A DNA stretch of 64,000 bases from Lachnospiraceae bacterium NSJ-143 (GTDB lineage: Bacteria; Bacillota; Clostridia; Lachnospirales; Anaerotignaceae): positions 124,001-188,000 of the forward strand of contig JALIFM010000003.1 of the NCBI GenBank assembly GCA_022867625.1. Direction: 5' to 3'. The notes beneath the pieces are model-generated. The model was not told the origin of the DNA and made no database searches. It saw only the letters and a program-made list of their open reading frames with translations. The translations under genes and the position numbers were made by a program. Position 1 is the first letter of the stretch. Each line of letters begins with the position of its first letter. Shown here piece by piece: positions 1-9,120 of this stretch.

Positions 1-361
1 TGAGCTTTACAGCGACCTCGTAGAAGGTGTCGAAATATGACGACGCGAAATAAAGCCTGTCATCCCAGTCAAACCCGAGCCATTTTACATCTTCCTTTAT
101 TGACTCGACATATTCGGCGTCTTCCTTTGTAGGGTTTGTATCGTCAAAGCGCAGATTGCACTTTCCGCCATAAAGCTTAGCCAAACCAAAATTAAGGCAA
201 ATGCTCTTTGCGTGGCCTATATGCAGATAGCCGTTAGGCTCCGGCGGGAAACGCGTTCTAAGCTTATTAAGCTTTCCCTCCAAGTCTTCCTGTATATAAC
301 TGTGAATAAAATTGCCGGTCGAGCTTAGCTCACCGGACGGTTCCCTGATTTCCTCAGACAT
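1..361 (-). CDS. glnS: Glutaminyl-tRNA synthetase, N-terminal part (runs off the window)
   Basis: Only the first 120 codons are inside the window; the gene continues past position 1. The enzyme charges tRNA-Gln with glutamine in the cytoplasm. The class I synthetase signature is plain at residues about 38-52, with [16 protein letters not shown] containing the HIGH ATP-binding motif, followed by LRFDDTNP and the [11 protein letters not shown] segment typical of GlnRS/GluRS. The PEPNG form and the short N-terminus favour GlnRS over GluRS. The ATG at 361 is preceded by a good GGGAGGAG ribosome site. Many Firmicutes lack GlnRS and use the GatCAB amidotransferase route, but some Clostridia carry one. 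Confidence 0.93.
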   Translation of the reverse strand, partial: MSEEIREPSGELSSTGNFIHSYIQEDLEGKLNKLRTRFPPEPNGYLHIGHAKSICLNFGLAKLYGGKCNLRFDDTNPTKEDAEYVESIKEDVKWLGFDWDDRLYFASSYFDTFYEVAVKL

Positions 362-463
362 ATTAAAACTCCTCCCGGAAAATTCCAATCCAAAATAACA
401 GATAATACTTAATTTTACTACATAAACCCCTGCTAGTCAAATTATGCGCATGCCCCAAATCGC

Positions 464-655
464 TTAAAAATCAGCGTTTTTTGAGTATCTGGCGGTTATA
501 ACAACATTTCCGTTACTGTCCAGAAGCGGCGTTATGCCTCCCGCATAGCCACCAGAGTGGAAAAGATAATTTATCCCTGTTTCCTTATCAACCCATATTT
601 CGGTCACGTTTGTTATACCCTGAGAGTAAACCTTCTCAAATCTTTCTTCCTTCAA
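464..655 (-). CDS. DUF6440-family small protein
   Basis: Small acidic protein of 63 residues. The segment VDKETGINYLF followed by GGYAGGITPLLDSNG matches my recollection of the DUF6440 family, whose function is unknown. I chose the TTG at 655 because AGGAT lies 8 bases upstream; a GTG at 664 would sit on top of that ribosome site. The gene starts right after the SGNH gene and shares its strand, so it is probably the last gene of the MBOAT-SGNH transcript, although nothing ties its job to O-acylation. No signal peptide or membrane segment is visible. Confidence 0.7.
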   Translation of the reverse strand: MKEERFEKVYSQGITNVTEIWVDKETGINYLFHSGGYAGGITPLLDSNGNVVITARYSKNADF

Positions 656-667
656 GCCAGTCACATC

Positions 668-1735
668 CTATAATATATTTTCCCTGAACCATTCTATAAA
701 GCTGTAGTCCACTATCTCAACACCACTGTGGTTAAGGTGCGCATCATCTCTGAAATTCTCGTTTGTAAGCAGTCCTTTTTTTATATTCTCCACATTATAG
801 TCGATGTATGGTACACCGTTTTCAGCCGCCATAGCGGCTACAGAATTGTGCACATTTTCATAATTTTTTATATACTCCATAGATACATTGGCAACAGGAG
901 CTGTCACAAACACAAGCGTTATGCCGTTTTCTCTGCAAAGCTCAGAAATTTTTTCAATGTATTTTCTCTGGGTTTTGTCAATCTCAAAATCCTTTCCGTC
1001 AAAATTTCTGAACTGGTTTGTGCTGTCGTATTCTGTCGAAACCATAAGCTGGTTTGAATAAACATATCCCTTTGACCTGTAGTATTCCTCTCCCTGCTGG
1101 GTTTCTGCCTGCCTTTTTGACACGCCGTACTTTTCTTCCATATCCTTTTCCATAAGACTTCCCTCATAGGCGAAATAATCCTGCTGGTAACGGATAGGCA
1201 GAAGGTAGTATTTCAGCTTATCAGACAAAGGAAAAACCTTTTTAATATATTCTTCTTTAATGTCGTTGCTTTTAAGCACCTCAAAAAATGAGTTTGCCTG
1301 TTTAAGGTCAAATTTATCGTCAAGCACATCCCAGTAAAGCTCCATAACAACATATTTGGGCTTTTGCGTACGGAGTATCTCCTTCAGCTCATAATATGTT
1401 GTATCCGGATGCTGCAGAGGGGTGCCCATCTGGAAGCTTTTGATATTAAGCCCCTTATCTATTATATCCGGGTCAAAGGTACAGTAGGCGTGGGACGAGC
1501 CGACAAAAACCATGTCCAGCGAGTTTTCTTCAAGGGCGTAAAAATCGTCAAACCTCTGCTTTGTAAAAGCGTTTATAACATTTTTGTCCGCAGCCTTTTT
1601 ATAAACCCCGCCGTAATAGAAAAATACCGGCACAGCTATAATTATAACCATAAGAATTTTTATAAAACATATTATATTGCTTTTCCTGACAGTTTTTCTT
1701 CTGTCAGAACTGGAAGTATATGAATTCTCCCGCAT
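668..1735 (-). CDS. SGNH/GDSL-like O-acetylation accessory protein (DltD/AlgX-like)
   Basis: A 355-residue protein with one N-terminal membrane anchor (about 22-42) after a basic segment, so the body faces the outside. The SGNH fold is shown by VFVGSSHAYC (nucleophile Ser near 80) and the C-terminal DDAHLNHSG (Asp/His near 330-336). Such proteins work with MBOAT acyltransferases and move an acyl group, usually acetyl, onto an extracytoplasmic polymer. The start codon lies inside the end of the MBOAT gene (32-base overlap), which indicates translational coupling. The acceptor (cell wall polymer, teichoic acid or exopolysaccharide) cannot be told from the sequence. Confidence 0.85.
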   Translation of the reverse strand: MRENSYTSSSDRRKTVRKSNIICFIKILMVIIIAVPVFFYYGGVYKKAADKNVINAFTKQRFDDFYALEENSLDMVFVGSSHAYCTFDPDIIDKGLNIKSFQMGTPLQHPDTTYYELKEILRTQKPKYVVMELYWDVLDDKFDLKQANSFFEVLKSNDIKEEYIKKVFPLSDKLKYYLLPIRYQQDYFAYEGSLMEKDMEEKYGVSKRQAETQQGEEYYRSKGYVYSNQLMVSTEYDSTNQFRNFDGKDFEIDKTQRKYIEKISELCRENGITLVFVTAPVANVSMEYIKNYENVHNSVAAMAAENGVPYIDYNVENIKKGLLTNENFRDDAHLNHSGVEIVDYSFIEWFRENIL

Positions 1736-3173
1736 TATAGAATACCCCCGCTGTCAGTATAAATATAAGTATAAAGGAATAATAGAGTACCTCAACAACT
1801 ATGCCTTTGCCCCTCATATACCCGCTTATGTCATGTCCGGCAAGGAGCTCCGATACAAAAAGCGTTACAACCGCTATAAGCAGTATTTTGAGCTCATAAA
1901 GCGAAAGCCCAAAGCTTGTGAGCATCTGGTATATATACTGCGCTGTATCCCATTGTCTGAAATCCCAGAACAGACGTGAATAAATGTGCAAAGCATCGCC
2001 AAATGAGTTTGCCCTGAAAAATATGAACGCAAACATTACAAACCCGAATGTTATAAAAGGCGCTGTAATTTTTGCCAGTATGTCTACTGTTTTTATACTG
2101 CCGTACAAATCTGTTATTTTACGGTACTCGGTGCGTATTATATCCTCAATAATAAGGTATACGCCATGCAGGGCACCCCATATAACAAATGTGTAGGCCG
2201 CCCCATGCCACAGGCCGCTTACCATAAATGTAATAAACAGGTTGCGGTATTTGACAAGCCTTCCCTTCCTGTTTCCGCCAAGAGGTATATAAATATAGTC
2301 CATAAACCATGTGGAAAGCGATATGTGCCACCTTCTCCAGAATTCCTTAAGTGTGGCTGAGCCAAACGGTCTGTCAAAGTTTACCATGAGCCTGAAGCCC
2401 AGCACCTTGGCGGCTCCCCTTGCAATATCTGAATATCCGCTGAAATCGCAGTAAATCTGTACAGTAAACATAAATACCGCAAGTATATAGTACAGACCGC
2501 TGTATGAACCGGGGTTATTGAAAACAGTGTTTACACCCACCGCTATGCGGTCGGCTATTACAACCTTCTTAAAAAACCCTACAGTCATCATCTCAAGCCC
2601 TGTAAGCACATTGCGCATACGGAACCTGTTTTTTGAGTCAAACTGCCTGATAAGATTCCTGCTTCTTTCTATAGGCCCTGCCACAAGCTGCGGAAAGAAG
2701 GTTATAAACAGCGAAAACCTGACATAGCTCCTTGACGGCTTCAGCTCGCCCCTGTAAACGTCTATGGTATAAGCTGCGGCCTGGAATGTATAAAACGATA
2801 TTCCCATAGGCAGCACAATTTCCGGCGGCGTAACTGAAAATCCCGCATTGAATGCAGAAAGCACAGAGTTAAGCGCACCACAGGCAAAATCCAGATATTT
2901 GAACACAAAAAGCGTACCAAAATTAATGAGCATACATAATGACAGGTAAAGATTCCTGCGGCTCTTTTGGCTGTCGGAATATATTAGGGCCGCCGCCACA
3001 AAGTTAATAAATGTTATAAACACTATTATAACTATAAGCGCAGGATTCCAGCACATATAAAATATATAGCTGGCAAAAAGCAGCATGTATATACCCGGCT
3101 TATACGGCAGGAAATAATATAGGCAGACTGTGATAATAAAAAATATAATAAAATTTAAACTGTTAAAAAGCAT
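1704..3173 (-). CDS. MBOAT family membrane O-acyltransferase (AlgI/PatB type)
   Basis: A 489-residue polytopic membrane protein of the usual AlgI length. The diagnostic MBOAT segments are present: FWRRWHISLSTWFMDYIYIPLGG (about 278-300), cited here by its key residues W279, H283 and the PLGG turn, and SGLWHGAAYTFVIWGALHG (about 319-337) with the catalytic His at 323. It takes acyl groups from a cytoplasmic donor across the membrane and passes them to its SGNH partner, encoded immediately downstream with overlap. A 17-nt perfect palindrome about 50 bases upstream (3222-3238) may be its operator. Confidence 0.92.
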   Translation of the reverse strand: MLFNSLNFIIFFIITVCLYYFLPYKPGIYMLLFASYIFYMCWNPALIVIIVFITFINFVAAALIYSDSQKSRRNLYLSLCMLINFGTLFVFKYLDFACGALNSVLSAFNAGFSVTPPEIVLPMGISFYTFQAAAYTIDVYRGELKPSRSYVRFSLFITFFPQLVAGPIERSRNLIRQFDSKNRFRMRNVLTGLEMMTVGFFKKVVIADRIAVGVNTVFNNPGSYSGLYYILAVFMFTVQIYCDFSGYSDIARGAAKVLGFRLMVNFDRPFGSATLKEFWRRWHISLSTWFMDYIYIPLGGNRKGRLVKYRNLFITFMVSGLWHGAAYTFVIWGALHGVYLIIEDIIRTEYRKITDLYGSIKTVDILAKITAPFITFGFVMFAFIFFRANSFGDALHIYSRLFWDFRQWDTAQYIYQMLTSFGLSLYELKILLIAVVTLFVSELLAGHDISGYMRGKGIVVEVLYYSFILIFILTAGVFYNAGEFIYFQF

Positions 3174-3221
3174 GTCTCTTTATCTCCAAAAAAATTTATT
3201 ACATTGATAATACTATATAAA

Positions 3222-3238
3222 TTGTTGTAATACAACAA
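3222..3238. promoter_or_regulatory. 17-nt perfect palindrome between divergent genes
   Basis: TTGTTGTA-A-TACAACAA lies between the MBOAT operon (minus) and the DUF5721 gene (plus), in AT-rich DNA where both promoters must be. A dimeric repressor site is the natural reading. The regulator is unknown. Confidence 0.5.
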
Positions 3239-3271
3239 AAAAAACGTTACAATATCAAAGGGTGATAATAA

Positions 3272-3736
3272 ATGATAGCTTTGACAGTTGATAATATAAA
3301 GGACTTTATGCGCCTGCTCTTTAAGAGCTCCATATTCGACAAATACGGAGTGCATCAGGCTCTGTGCACCACATTTACCACATTTGAGATAACCGGTGAT
3401 TTAAACCGGGAATTTTTTGATGAAACCGACGCTCCTGAACGCAAATACTGCACATGGGAGGAGATACGTCCCTTTGTTTATCATGTAATAAAAGGCTCAA
3501 AGCTTCCTAAATATATGAAAATAGTGCTTTCAGCCCCAACGGATATGCTTGAGAGCATAAGCGACAACGCCTCTGCCCTGTTTATCAACATAATTTATGA
3601 CGGCGGCACTCTGACGCTGATTTCCGGCTATGCCATAAAAAAATTTTCAATGAATAAAACACATGAATTTCTCTGGGATGAATATGTAACAGACCTTATG
3701 AAAAAGAGCGGCCTTTCTGTTAGCACTCAAACTTAA
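3272..3736 (+). CDS. DUF5721 family protein
   Basis: A 154-residue soluble protein resembling DUF5721, a clostridial family of unknown function: MIALTVDNIKDFMRLLF at the start, a central YCTWEEIRPFVYHVIKGSKLP segment (about 68-88; conserved W and IKG), and a hydrophobic, beta-rich C-terminal half. GGGTG lies 7 bases before the ATG. The last codons and the stop are inside the CIRCE operator of htpG, so the C-terminal residues SVSTQT are partly dictated by the operator. No partner gene suggests its role. Confidence 0.72.
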   Translation: MIALTVDNIKDFMRLLFKSSIFDKYGVHQALCTTFTTFEITGDLNREFFDETDAPERKYCTWEEIRPFVYHVIKGSKLPKYMKIVLSAPTDMLESISDNASALFINIIYDGGTLTLISGYAIKKFSMNKTHEFLWDEYVTDLMKKSGLSVSTQT

Positions 3737-3746
3737 TGAGTGCTAA
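3720..3746 (+). promoter_or_regulatory. CIRCE operator (HrcA-binding site) of htpG
   Basis: The sequence TTAGCACTC, nine bases, GAGTGCTAA is an exact match to the CIRCE consensus inverted repeat bound by the heat-shock repressor HrcA. It covers the stop codon of the upstream DUF5721 gene and ends 7 bases before the -35 box of htpG. Confidence 0.95.
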
Positions 3747-3753
3747 TTTTTTC

Positions 3754-3781
3754 TTGACTTTTATTTTTCACGTGATACAAT
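3754..3781 (+). promoter_or_regulatory. SigA-type promoter of htpG
   Basis: TTGACT (3754-3759), a 16-base spacer and TACAAT (3776-3781), both close to consensus. The 5' leader to the ATG at 3832 is about 45 bases. Confidence 0.8.
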
Positions 3782-3831
3782 ATTCTTGACAGGTATATAA
3801 CCCGAAAAAACTATATCAGGAGGAAGAGAAA

Positions 3832-5826
3832 ATGGCACAGGAAAAAGGCAATTTATCGATTAACAGTGAAAATTTCTTACCTATTATAAAAAAATGGCTC
3901 TACACTGATAAGGACATATTTGTGAGGGAGCTTGTATCAAACGGTTGCGACGCGGTAACAAAATTTAAAAAGCTTGTGATGATGGGAGAAGCCAGCGCGC
4001 CTGACGGTGAAAAATACGCCATACATGTAGATGTGGACCAGAAGGCAAAAACAATCACAATTTCTGACAACGGCATAGGCATGACAGCCGATGAGATTAA
4101 AAAATATATAAACCAGATAGCTTTCTCCGGCGCCAGCGACTTTATGGCAAAGTACAGCGAAAAATCATCTGACGAAAACGATATAATCGGTCATTTCGGC
4201 CTTGGATTTTATTCCGCTTTCATGGTGGCCGACAAAGTGGAAATCGACACTCTTTCTTATCAGGAGGGAGCGGAGAGCGCCAAATGGATATCCGACGGAG
4301 GCATTGAGTTTGAAATTACAGACGGCACAAGGACCGAAAGGGGCACAACAATAACCCTCTTTATTGGCGATGACGGAAAGGAATTTCTTGAATACGCTCT
4401 CATGTACCAGACATTAAGGAAATACTGCGCTTTTATGCCGGTTGACATATTCTTTAACTTTGAGCGTGAAAAAACAGATGAGGAAATTAAAGCCGAAGCT
4501 GAAAAAGCTGCCGAAAAGGCTGAAGAAGCCGCAAAGGACACTTCTGAAGATTCAGCAGATAAATTAGATGAAACAAATGAGTCCACTGAATCCGAAGACA
4601 AAAATGACGAGCCTCTGCCTATAAACGAGACAACACCGCTCTGGCTCAAAAACCCTAAGGACTTAACTGACGATGACTATAAGAAATTCTACCACAGCGT
4701 GTTTGGGGATATGGCGGACCCTCTGTTCTGGATACACCTCAATATGGACTATCCGTTCAATCTTAAGGGCATACTGTATTTCCCTAAGCTTTTAAGCGAT
4801 GTGGACGTGCTCGAGGGCGAAATAAAGCTCTACTCAAATCAGGTATATATTGCAGACAACATAAAGGAGATAGTGCCTGAATTCCTTCTGCTCTTAAAGG
4901 GTGTTATGGACTGCCCTGACCTTCCGCTCAATGTTTCAAGAAGTGCCCTGCAAAACGACGGCTACGCCGCCAAGATGAGCACCTATATTGTAAAGAAGGT
5001 AGCTGACAAGCTGAACAGCATATTTAAAAACGACCGTGAAACATACGAAAAATTCTGGGATGATATCAGCCTTTTCCTCAAATACGGCTGCATGAAGGAA
5101 GAAAAATTCTACGACAAAATAAAGGATTCCCTTATTTATAAGACGACAAACGGCGTTTACAAAACCCTCACACAGTACCTTGACGACAACAAAGATAAGC
5201 ATGAAAACAAGGTTTTCTATGTGTCAGACGAAAAAGCACAGGTACAGTATGTAAACATGCTCAGAGAGCAGTCAATGGAAGCTCTCATACTTTCGTCAAG
5301 GATAGACGTAAACTTTATATCATTCCTTGAGTACAAGTCAAACGGAAAACCTGAGTTTGCAAGAATCGACGCCGACATAGCAGAAACGCTCAAGGATAAG
5401 GACGCGCAGAACGACGAAAAGCTTTCTGAGGAAATGCAGAACCTTTTCAGGCTTACACTCAACAACAGCGATTTGACAGTTAAGGCCGAAAGCCTCAAAT
5501 CTGCCGATATAGCCAGCATGATGCTCATAAGTGAGAGGTCAAGGCGTATGCTTGAGATGATGGAAAACTACAAAGGTCAGCCTGAGCTTTTAAAAATGTT
5601 CGGCGATGTAAAGCCTGAGTACACACTTGTACTCAACATAAACAACAGCCTTGTAAAGAAGCTTATTGAAATTAAGGCACAGCCGGAGAGCAAGGACTGC
5701 TCAGACCTTGTCTGCGAGCAGCTCTACGACCTTGCCATGATGAGCCAGAAGGCGCTTTCACCTGAGGAAATGTCTAAATTCATAGCCCGCAGCAACACAA
5801 TAATGGAAAAGATGCTTGAAAAATAA
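3832..5826 (+). CDS. htpG: Molecular chaperone HtpG (Hsp90 family)
   Basis: ATP-dependent dimeric chaperone of 664 residues. The N-terminal GHKL ATPase domain shows FVRELVSNGCDA (Asn 37), SDNGIGMT (Asp 79) and GHFGLGFYSAFMV, the expected nucleotide-binding motifs. The middle domain starts at LWLKNPKDL and contains VLEGEIKLYSNQVYI and LPLNVSRSALQ with the catalytic Arg. Residues about 212-262 form an unusual Glu/Lys/Asp/Ser-rich linker between the N and middle domains, like the charged linker of eukaryotic Hsp90. AGGAGG lies 8 bases before the ATG. HrcA control is indicated by the CIRCE just upstream. A hairpin terminator follows. Confidence 0.97.
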   Translation: MAQEKGNLSINSENFLPIIKKWLYTDKDIFVRELVSNGCDAVTKFKKLVMMGEASAPDGEKYAIHVDVDQKAKTITISDNGIGMTADEIKKYINQIAFSGASDFMAKYSEKSSDENDIIGHFGLGFYSAFMVADKVEIDTLSYQEGAESAKWISDGGIEFEITDGTRTERGTTITLFIGDDGKEFLEYALMYQTLRKYCAFMPVDIFFNFEREKTDEEIKAEAEKAAEKAEEAAKDTSEDSADKLDETNESTESEDKNDEPLPINETTPLWLKNPKDLTDDDYKKFYHSVFGDMADPLFWIHLNMDYPFNLKGILYFPKLLSDVDVLEGEIKLYSNQVYIADNIKEIVPEFLLLLKGVMDCPDLPLNVSRSALQNDGYAAKMSTYIVKKVADKLNSIFKNDRETYEKFWDDISLFLKYGCMKEEKFYDKIKDSLIYKTTNGVYKTLTQYLDDNKDKHENKVFYVSDEKAQVQYVNMLREQSMEALILSSRIDVNFISFLEYKSNGKPEFARIDADIAETLKDKDAQNDEKLSEEMQNLFRLTLNNSDLTVKAESLKSADIASMMLISERSRRMLEMMENYKGQPELLKMFGDVKPEYTLVLNINNSLVKKLIEIKAQPESKDCSDLVCEQLYDLAMMSQKALSPEEMSKFIARSNTIMEKMLEK

Positions 5827-5831
5827 AATTA

Positions 5832-5860
5832 AAAAGCCCTCTGCAAAGAGGGCTTTTTTT
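5832..5860 (+). terminator. Rho-independent terminator of htpG
   Basis: AAAGCCCTCT, 4-base loop, AGAGGGCTTT followed by a T run. Confidence 0.9.
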
Positions 5861-5877
5861 CTGTCTCAGGGCCTGTT

Positions 5878-6795
5878 TTATTCCGCTGCCCCACAGCTTT
5901 TTTCTTCCTTTTTAAAGCTGAATTTCATCTCTGATATCAGAAGTCCTGCTACTGTCAGCAGTATGCCTATGCCGCCGTAAACGCTTACCCTTTCGCCCAG
6001 CACAAGCATTGACGCACCAACAGTTATAACCGGCACCATGTATATATATACGCTTGTCTTTACAGCCCCCAGCACCTTCAGGGCAAAATTCCATGTTACA
6101 AAGCACATGGCAGACGCACCAAGACCGAGAAATATTATATTAAACGTATAGACCGGATTAACAAACCGCCCAAGCCCCAGCTCAAAGCCGGATACAAAAA
6201 GCGCGGGAATCATAAAAATTATACCGTATATAAAAATCCGCCTTGTTGACTGCACTGTACTGTAGCCGTAGGAGCTTATCTTTCTTGTTATTACCGAATA
6301 GCACGCCCATATAAACGCCGCAAATACAGAGAGCAAATCCCCTACGGGATTTATTGTCATGCCTGAACCGCCGAAGCTTATAAGGCATATACCGGCCATA
6401 GCCGACAAAAAGCCTACAAAAAAGTTGACCCTCAGCTTTTCGGAATCCCTGTAGACTATGCGTGTGATTACCGCTGTAAAAAACGGAGCCACAGATATGA
6501 TTACCCCTACATTTGTAGCCAGTGTGTATGTGAGCGCTATATTCTCCAGCAGGTAATAGAGACTTACACCGCAAAGCCCTGCCAGTGCAAACATGACCTC
6601 CCTCTTTTTGTCGGCTACCACAAGCCTTTTTGGGCAGACAATAAAAAGAGCTATAAGTCCCATTACAAACCTGTAAAACAAAATCTCTACAGGCTTAAAA
6701 TCTATAAGCAGTATCTTAGTAGAAATAAATGTAGTGCCCCATATAAGTATAGTTACCGCAGCAGCAACGTGTCCAATTGTGTTCTTATTTTCCAA
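5878..6795 (-). CDS. EamA/DMT superfamily transporter
   Basis: A 305-residue protein with about ten hydrophobic helices in two EamA repeats (first starting at VTILIWGTTFISTKI, second around ISVFAAFIWACYSVITRKI), as usual for drug/metabolite exporters of this length. I chose the TTG at 6795: AAGGGGG lies 8 bases upstream, and the start follows the stop of the AraC gene by one base, so the two are translationally coupled. An in-frame ATG at 6921 would add a nonhydrophobic 42-residue tail inside the AraC gene and is unlikely. The substrate is unknown. Confidence 0.87.
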   Translation of the reverse strand: MENKNTIGHVAAAVTILIWGTTFISTKILLIDFKPVEILFYRFVMGLIALFIVCPKRLVVADKKREVMFALAGLCGVSLYYLLENIALTYTLATNVGVIISVAPFFTAVITRIVYRDSEKLRVNFFVGFLSAMAGICLISFGGSGMTINPVGDLLSVFAAFIWACYSVITRKISSYGYSTVQSTRRIFIYGIIFMIPALFVSGFELGLGRFVNPVYTFNIIFLGLGASAMCFVTWNFALKVLGAVKTSVYIYMVPVITVGASMLVLGERVSVYGGIGILLTVAGLLISEMKFSFKKEEKSCGAAE

Positions 6796-6796
6796 T

Positions 6797-7624
6797 TCAG
6801 TTTCCCCCTTTTTTATCCCCAAATATGGACCTGTATACCCCCGGTGCAAGGCCTGTAAACATATTGAAAAAGTTGGCAAAATGCGCCTGGTCAGAAAATC
6901 CTGTCCGCATAGCAGCCTCAAGCGGCGTCACTCCCGCTTCAAGCAGCTTTTTCGCCTCATTTATCCTTACAGTCTCCAGATACCTGTAAGGTGTTATGCC
7001 TTTTGTCTTGGTAAATGCCCTCAGAAGCGTGGATTTGCTCATTCCGGCGTAAGCGCATATATCGTCCAGACTTATGCGCTCATTGTAGTTTTTTTCTATA
7101 AAATCACAGGTTTTCTTTACCTCATCCTGGCACTCCGGCACACAGCCATCAAACGGTTCGGCGTATTTGCTTATAAGTGCCGATATGAGGAGTATGAATT
7201 TTTCTTCCTTCTCAAATTCGCCGGAACCTTCCATTATAAGCCTGTGCAGATTATAAAGGTTAAACCCGGCCTCACTGTCGGTTATTACATTCTTCAAAAA
7301 CCTTGGCAGACCTTTTCTGCCTGTTATCTCAAGGGCTGCGGCCGCCATTATATCCTGTGGTATATTAAGCCCCCTGTAATCCATAAATCCCCCGCTGTCC
7401 TGCTGGCAGGCATGGTTATCCCCCGGGTTAAAAATAAGTATGTCGCCATTTTTAACAATATACTGCCTGTTGCGGCAGTTCATATGTCTTTTGCCGGATT
7501 CCATAAAACCAATTACATAGTGCTCGTGAAAGTGGTTCGGAAACGGCTTTGCCATACCCTCAAACCGGTAGGCCTCAATTTTGAGCCGCTCGTCAAAGCA
7601 GACTGTACGTGTTTCTTTTATCAT
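6797..7624 (-). CDS. AraC family transcriptional regulator with N-terminal cupin
   Basis: A 275-residue regulator. The N-terminal half has the AraC cupin pattern (HFHEHYVIGFMESGKR, then GDILIFNPGDNHACQQ), a likely ligand pocket. The C-terminal 100 residues hold two helix-turn-helix motifs (ISLDDICAYAGMSKSTLLRAFTK; PLEAAMRTGFSDQAHFANFF). The ATG at 7624 has AGGGAGATG just upstream; an ATG at 7642 has no clear ribosome site. It sits directly before the EamA exporter with one base between, so it probably controls that exporter in response to the exported compound. Confidence 0.88.
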   Translation of the reverse strand: MIKETRTVCFDERLKIEAYRFEGMAKPFPNHFHEHYVIGFMESGKRHMNCRNRQYIVKNGDILIFNPGDNHACQQDSGGFMDYRGLNIPQDIMAAAALEITGRKGLPRFLKNVITDSEAGFNLYNLHRLIMEGSGEFEKEEKFILLISALISKYAEPFDGCVPECQDEVKKTCDFIEKNYNERISLDDICAYAGMSKSTLLRAFTKTKGITPYRYLETVRINEAKKLLEAGVTPLEAAMRTGFSDQAHFANFFNMFTGLAPGVYRSIFGDKKGGN

Positions 7625-7806
7625 ATATTCATCTCCCTGCATACAGATTATTTTATACTAAAGCCTGAAAAAAAGCTTGTAAAATATCTTCAAATTTCAA
7701 ATTCAGAATCTAAAGCGGCAAAGCTTATTTCGCTATTGGGTAATTTTAACCGGTTTTTTCTAATATTATATAACTGAAAGCAAAAAAACCGGAACAGGTG
7801 ATTGAT

Positions 7807-9066
7807 ATGATTACACAGGCGGCAATTTCTCTCAGCGGCAGGAAAGCCTTTATATTCTGCCGGCAGAATGCCCTGTATCTTGCTTACGCAAAAAACAACG
7901 TACCGTCAGACCCAATGGTTATGCAAAACGGTGTGTACCCGGGCTTTAATATCTGCCCGCAAAAGGACGGCTTTCTGATATTTTTCAGGACATCGGCAAA
8001 TACCGGTGCGGCCCTCAAGCTGACACCAGGCGGCATACTGCGCCCACGACTTGACGAAAACGTACTGAATGTTTCCACAGGAACAGTGTTTGTGTACCGG
8101 CCGGATAAAAACACTGTGCTTTACTCGGCCCCCAACGGGTTTATTCACAGCCTCAGCAGGCAGAAGGCACTTTTTGAAAGCGACAATATATCCTCCTGCC
8201 GCTGTATATTCCTTGGCGATGAGAGCTACATAGTATTTGCCAGAGACTCACGGCTGTGTCTCTACAGTGCCGGAGCAGAAAAGACATTTGAGCTTTACAG
8301 GAACGCCGAAAGCGTATGCGACACATCTTTCTGCCGGGTAAACGGCATAACCCATGCCTGCATACTTGTAAGGAGCGGAACGGGCTTTGAGCTTGTCTAC
8401 AAAACAATTGACCAGTCCGGCGCGTCGAAGGGCATTTCGCTCATTAAGACCGCCTCAGCGCAGAATACTTTTATATTCCCCTATGCCGGCTCTGTAAGGA
8501 CATACGTGTCCTGCGAAAGCGGGAAGGTATTTTTCAGGAGCGGTGAATCCGGCAAGCTCAGCTTTTCACCGGCCGAAAGCCTTGAGCTTGCAGGCCCCGC
8601 CAAAATGCCATTTTTTGAGCCGCTTTTATCCCAAAGCCCATGCTGTGACGCCCTGTGCCTGCTGGATGGCACAATTATATTCCCATCTGACAGTACAGAA
8701 AAGTCCGTACAAAAAAAGGGTACGGTATCCGACAATTCCGGTGAGATATACAAAAAGGCCATGGCAGAAAAGGACAGGACAATAGCAAGCCTTTCATTAA
8801 GGCTCAATCAGCTCCAAAAATCCACATCTGACACAATTTTAAGCCTCAATGCGGCTATTAAGGCCGAGCAGGAAAAAAATGCCGCCCTAATGGGCGAGCT
8901 TTCAATGCTCAAAAACGCTCAGAGGCAGATATCGTCCTACAGTACTCCGGAAATTACAGGCCCCACCGGCGACTGTACGTATTACCTGACATCAGCAAGG
9001 GTTATTGAAGGACCTGAAGAAACAGTAAATTCCGAAGAAGATTCCGAAAACTTCCCCGAGGAGTAA
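7807..9066 (+). CDS. Unknown protein with C-terminal coiled coil
   Basis: A 419-residue protein I do not recognise. There is no signal peptide or membrane helix. Residues 1-290 are rich in short beta-strand-like segments with recurring aromatic and Gly residues (VYRPDKNTVLYSAPNGFIHS, CIFLGDESYIVFARDSRLCLYS), suggestive of a beta-propeller-like or repeated-strand domain. Residues about 300-370 form a coiled coil (AMAEKDRTIASLSLRLNQLQ onward). The C-terminus is acidic. ATG at 7807 fits AGGTG 6 bases upstream; a GTG at 7798 overlaps that site. The gene stands alone and ends at a strong terminator. No function can be assigned. Confidence 0.7.
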   Translation: MITQAAISLSGRKAFIFCRQNALYLAYAKNNVPSDPMVMQNGVYPGFNICPQKDGFLIFFRTSANTGAALKLTPGGILRPRLDENVLNVSTGTVFVYRPDKNTVLYSAPNGFIHSLSRQKALFESDNISSCRCIFLGDESYIVFARDSRLCLYSAGAEKTFELYRNAESVCDTSFCRVNGITHACILVRSGTGFELVYKTIDQSGASKGISLIKTASAQNTFIFPYAGSVRTYVSCESGKVFFRSGESGKLSFSPAESLELAGPAKMPFFEPLLSQSPCCDALCLLDGTIIFPSDSTEKSVQKKGTVSDNSGEIYKKAMAEKDRTIASLSLRLNQLQKSTSDTILSLNAAIKAEQEKNAALMGELSMLKNAQRQISSYSTPEITGPTGDCTYYLTSARVIEGPEETVNSEEDSENFPEE

Positions 9067-9120
9067 ACTATAAAAGAACTTTCCAAAACCTTCAGCAAAG
9101 TATTTTACAGCAAAAAACCA

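Noticed and set aside
6796-6921. N-terminal extension of the EamA gene from an ATG at 6921
   Set aside because: It overlaps the AraC gene, is not hydrophobic, and a TTG at 6795 has a proper ribosome site and normal protein length.
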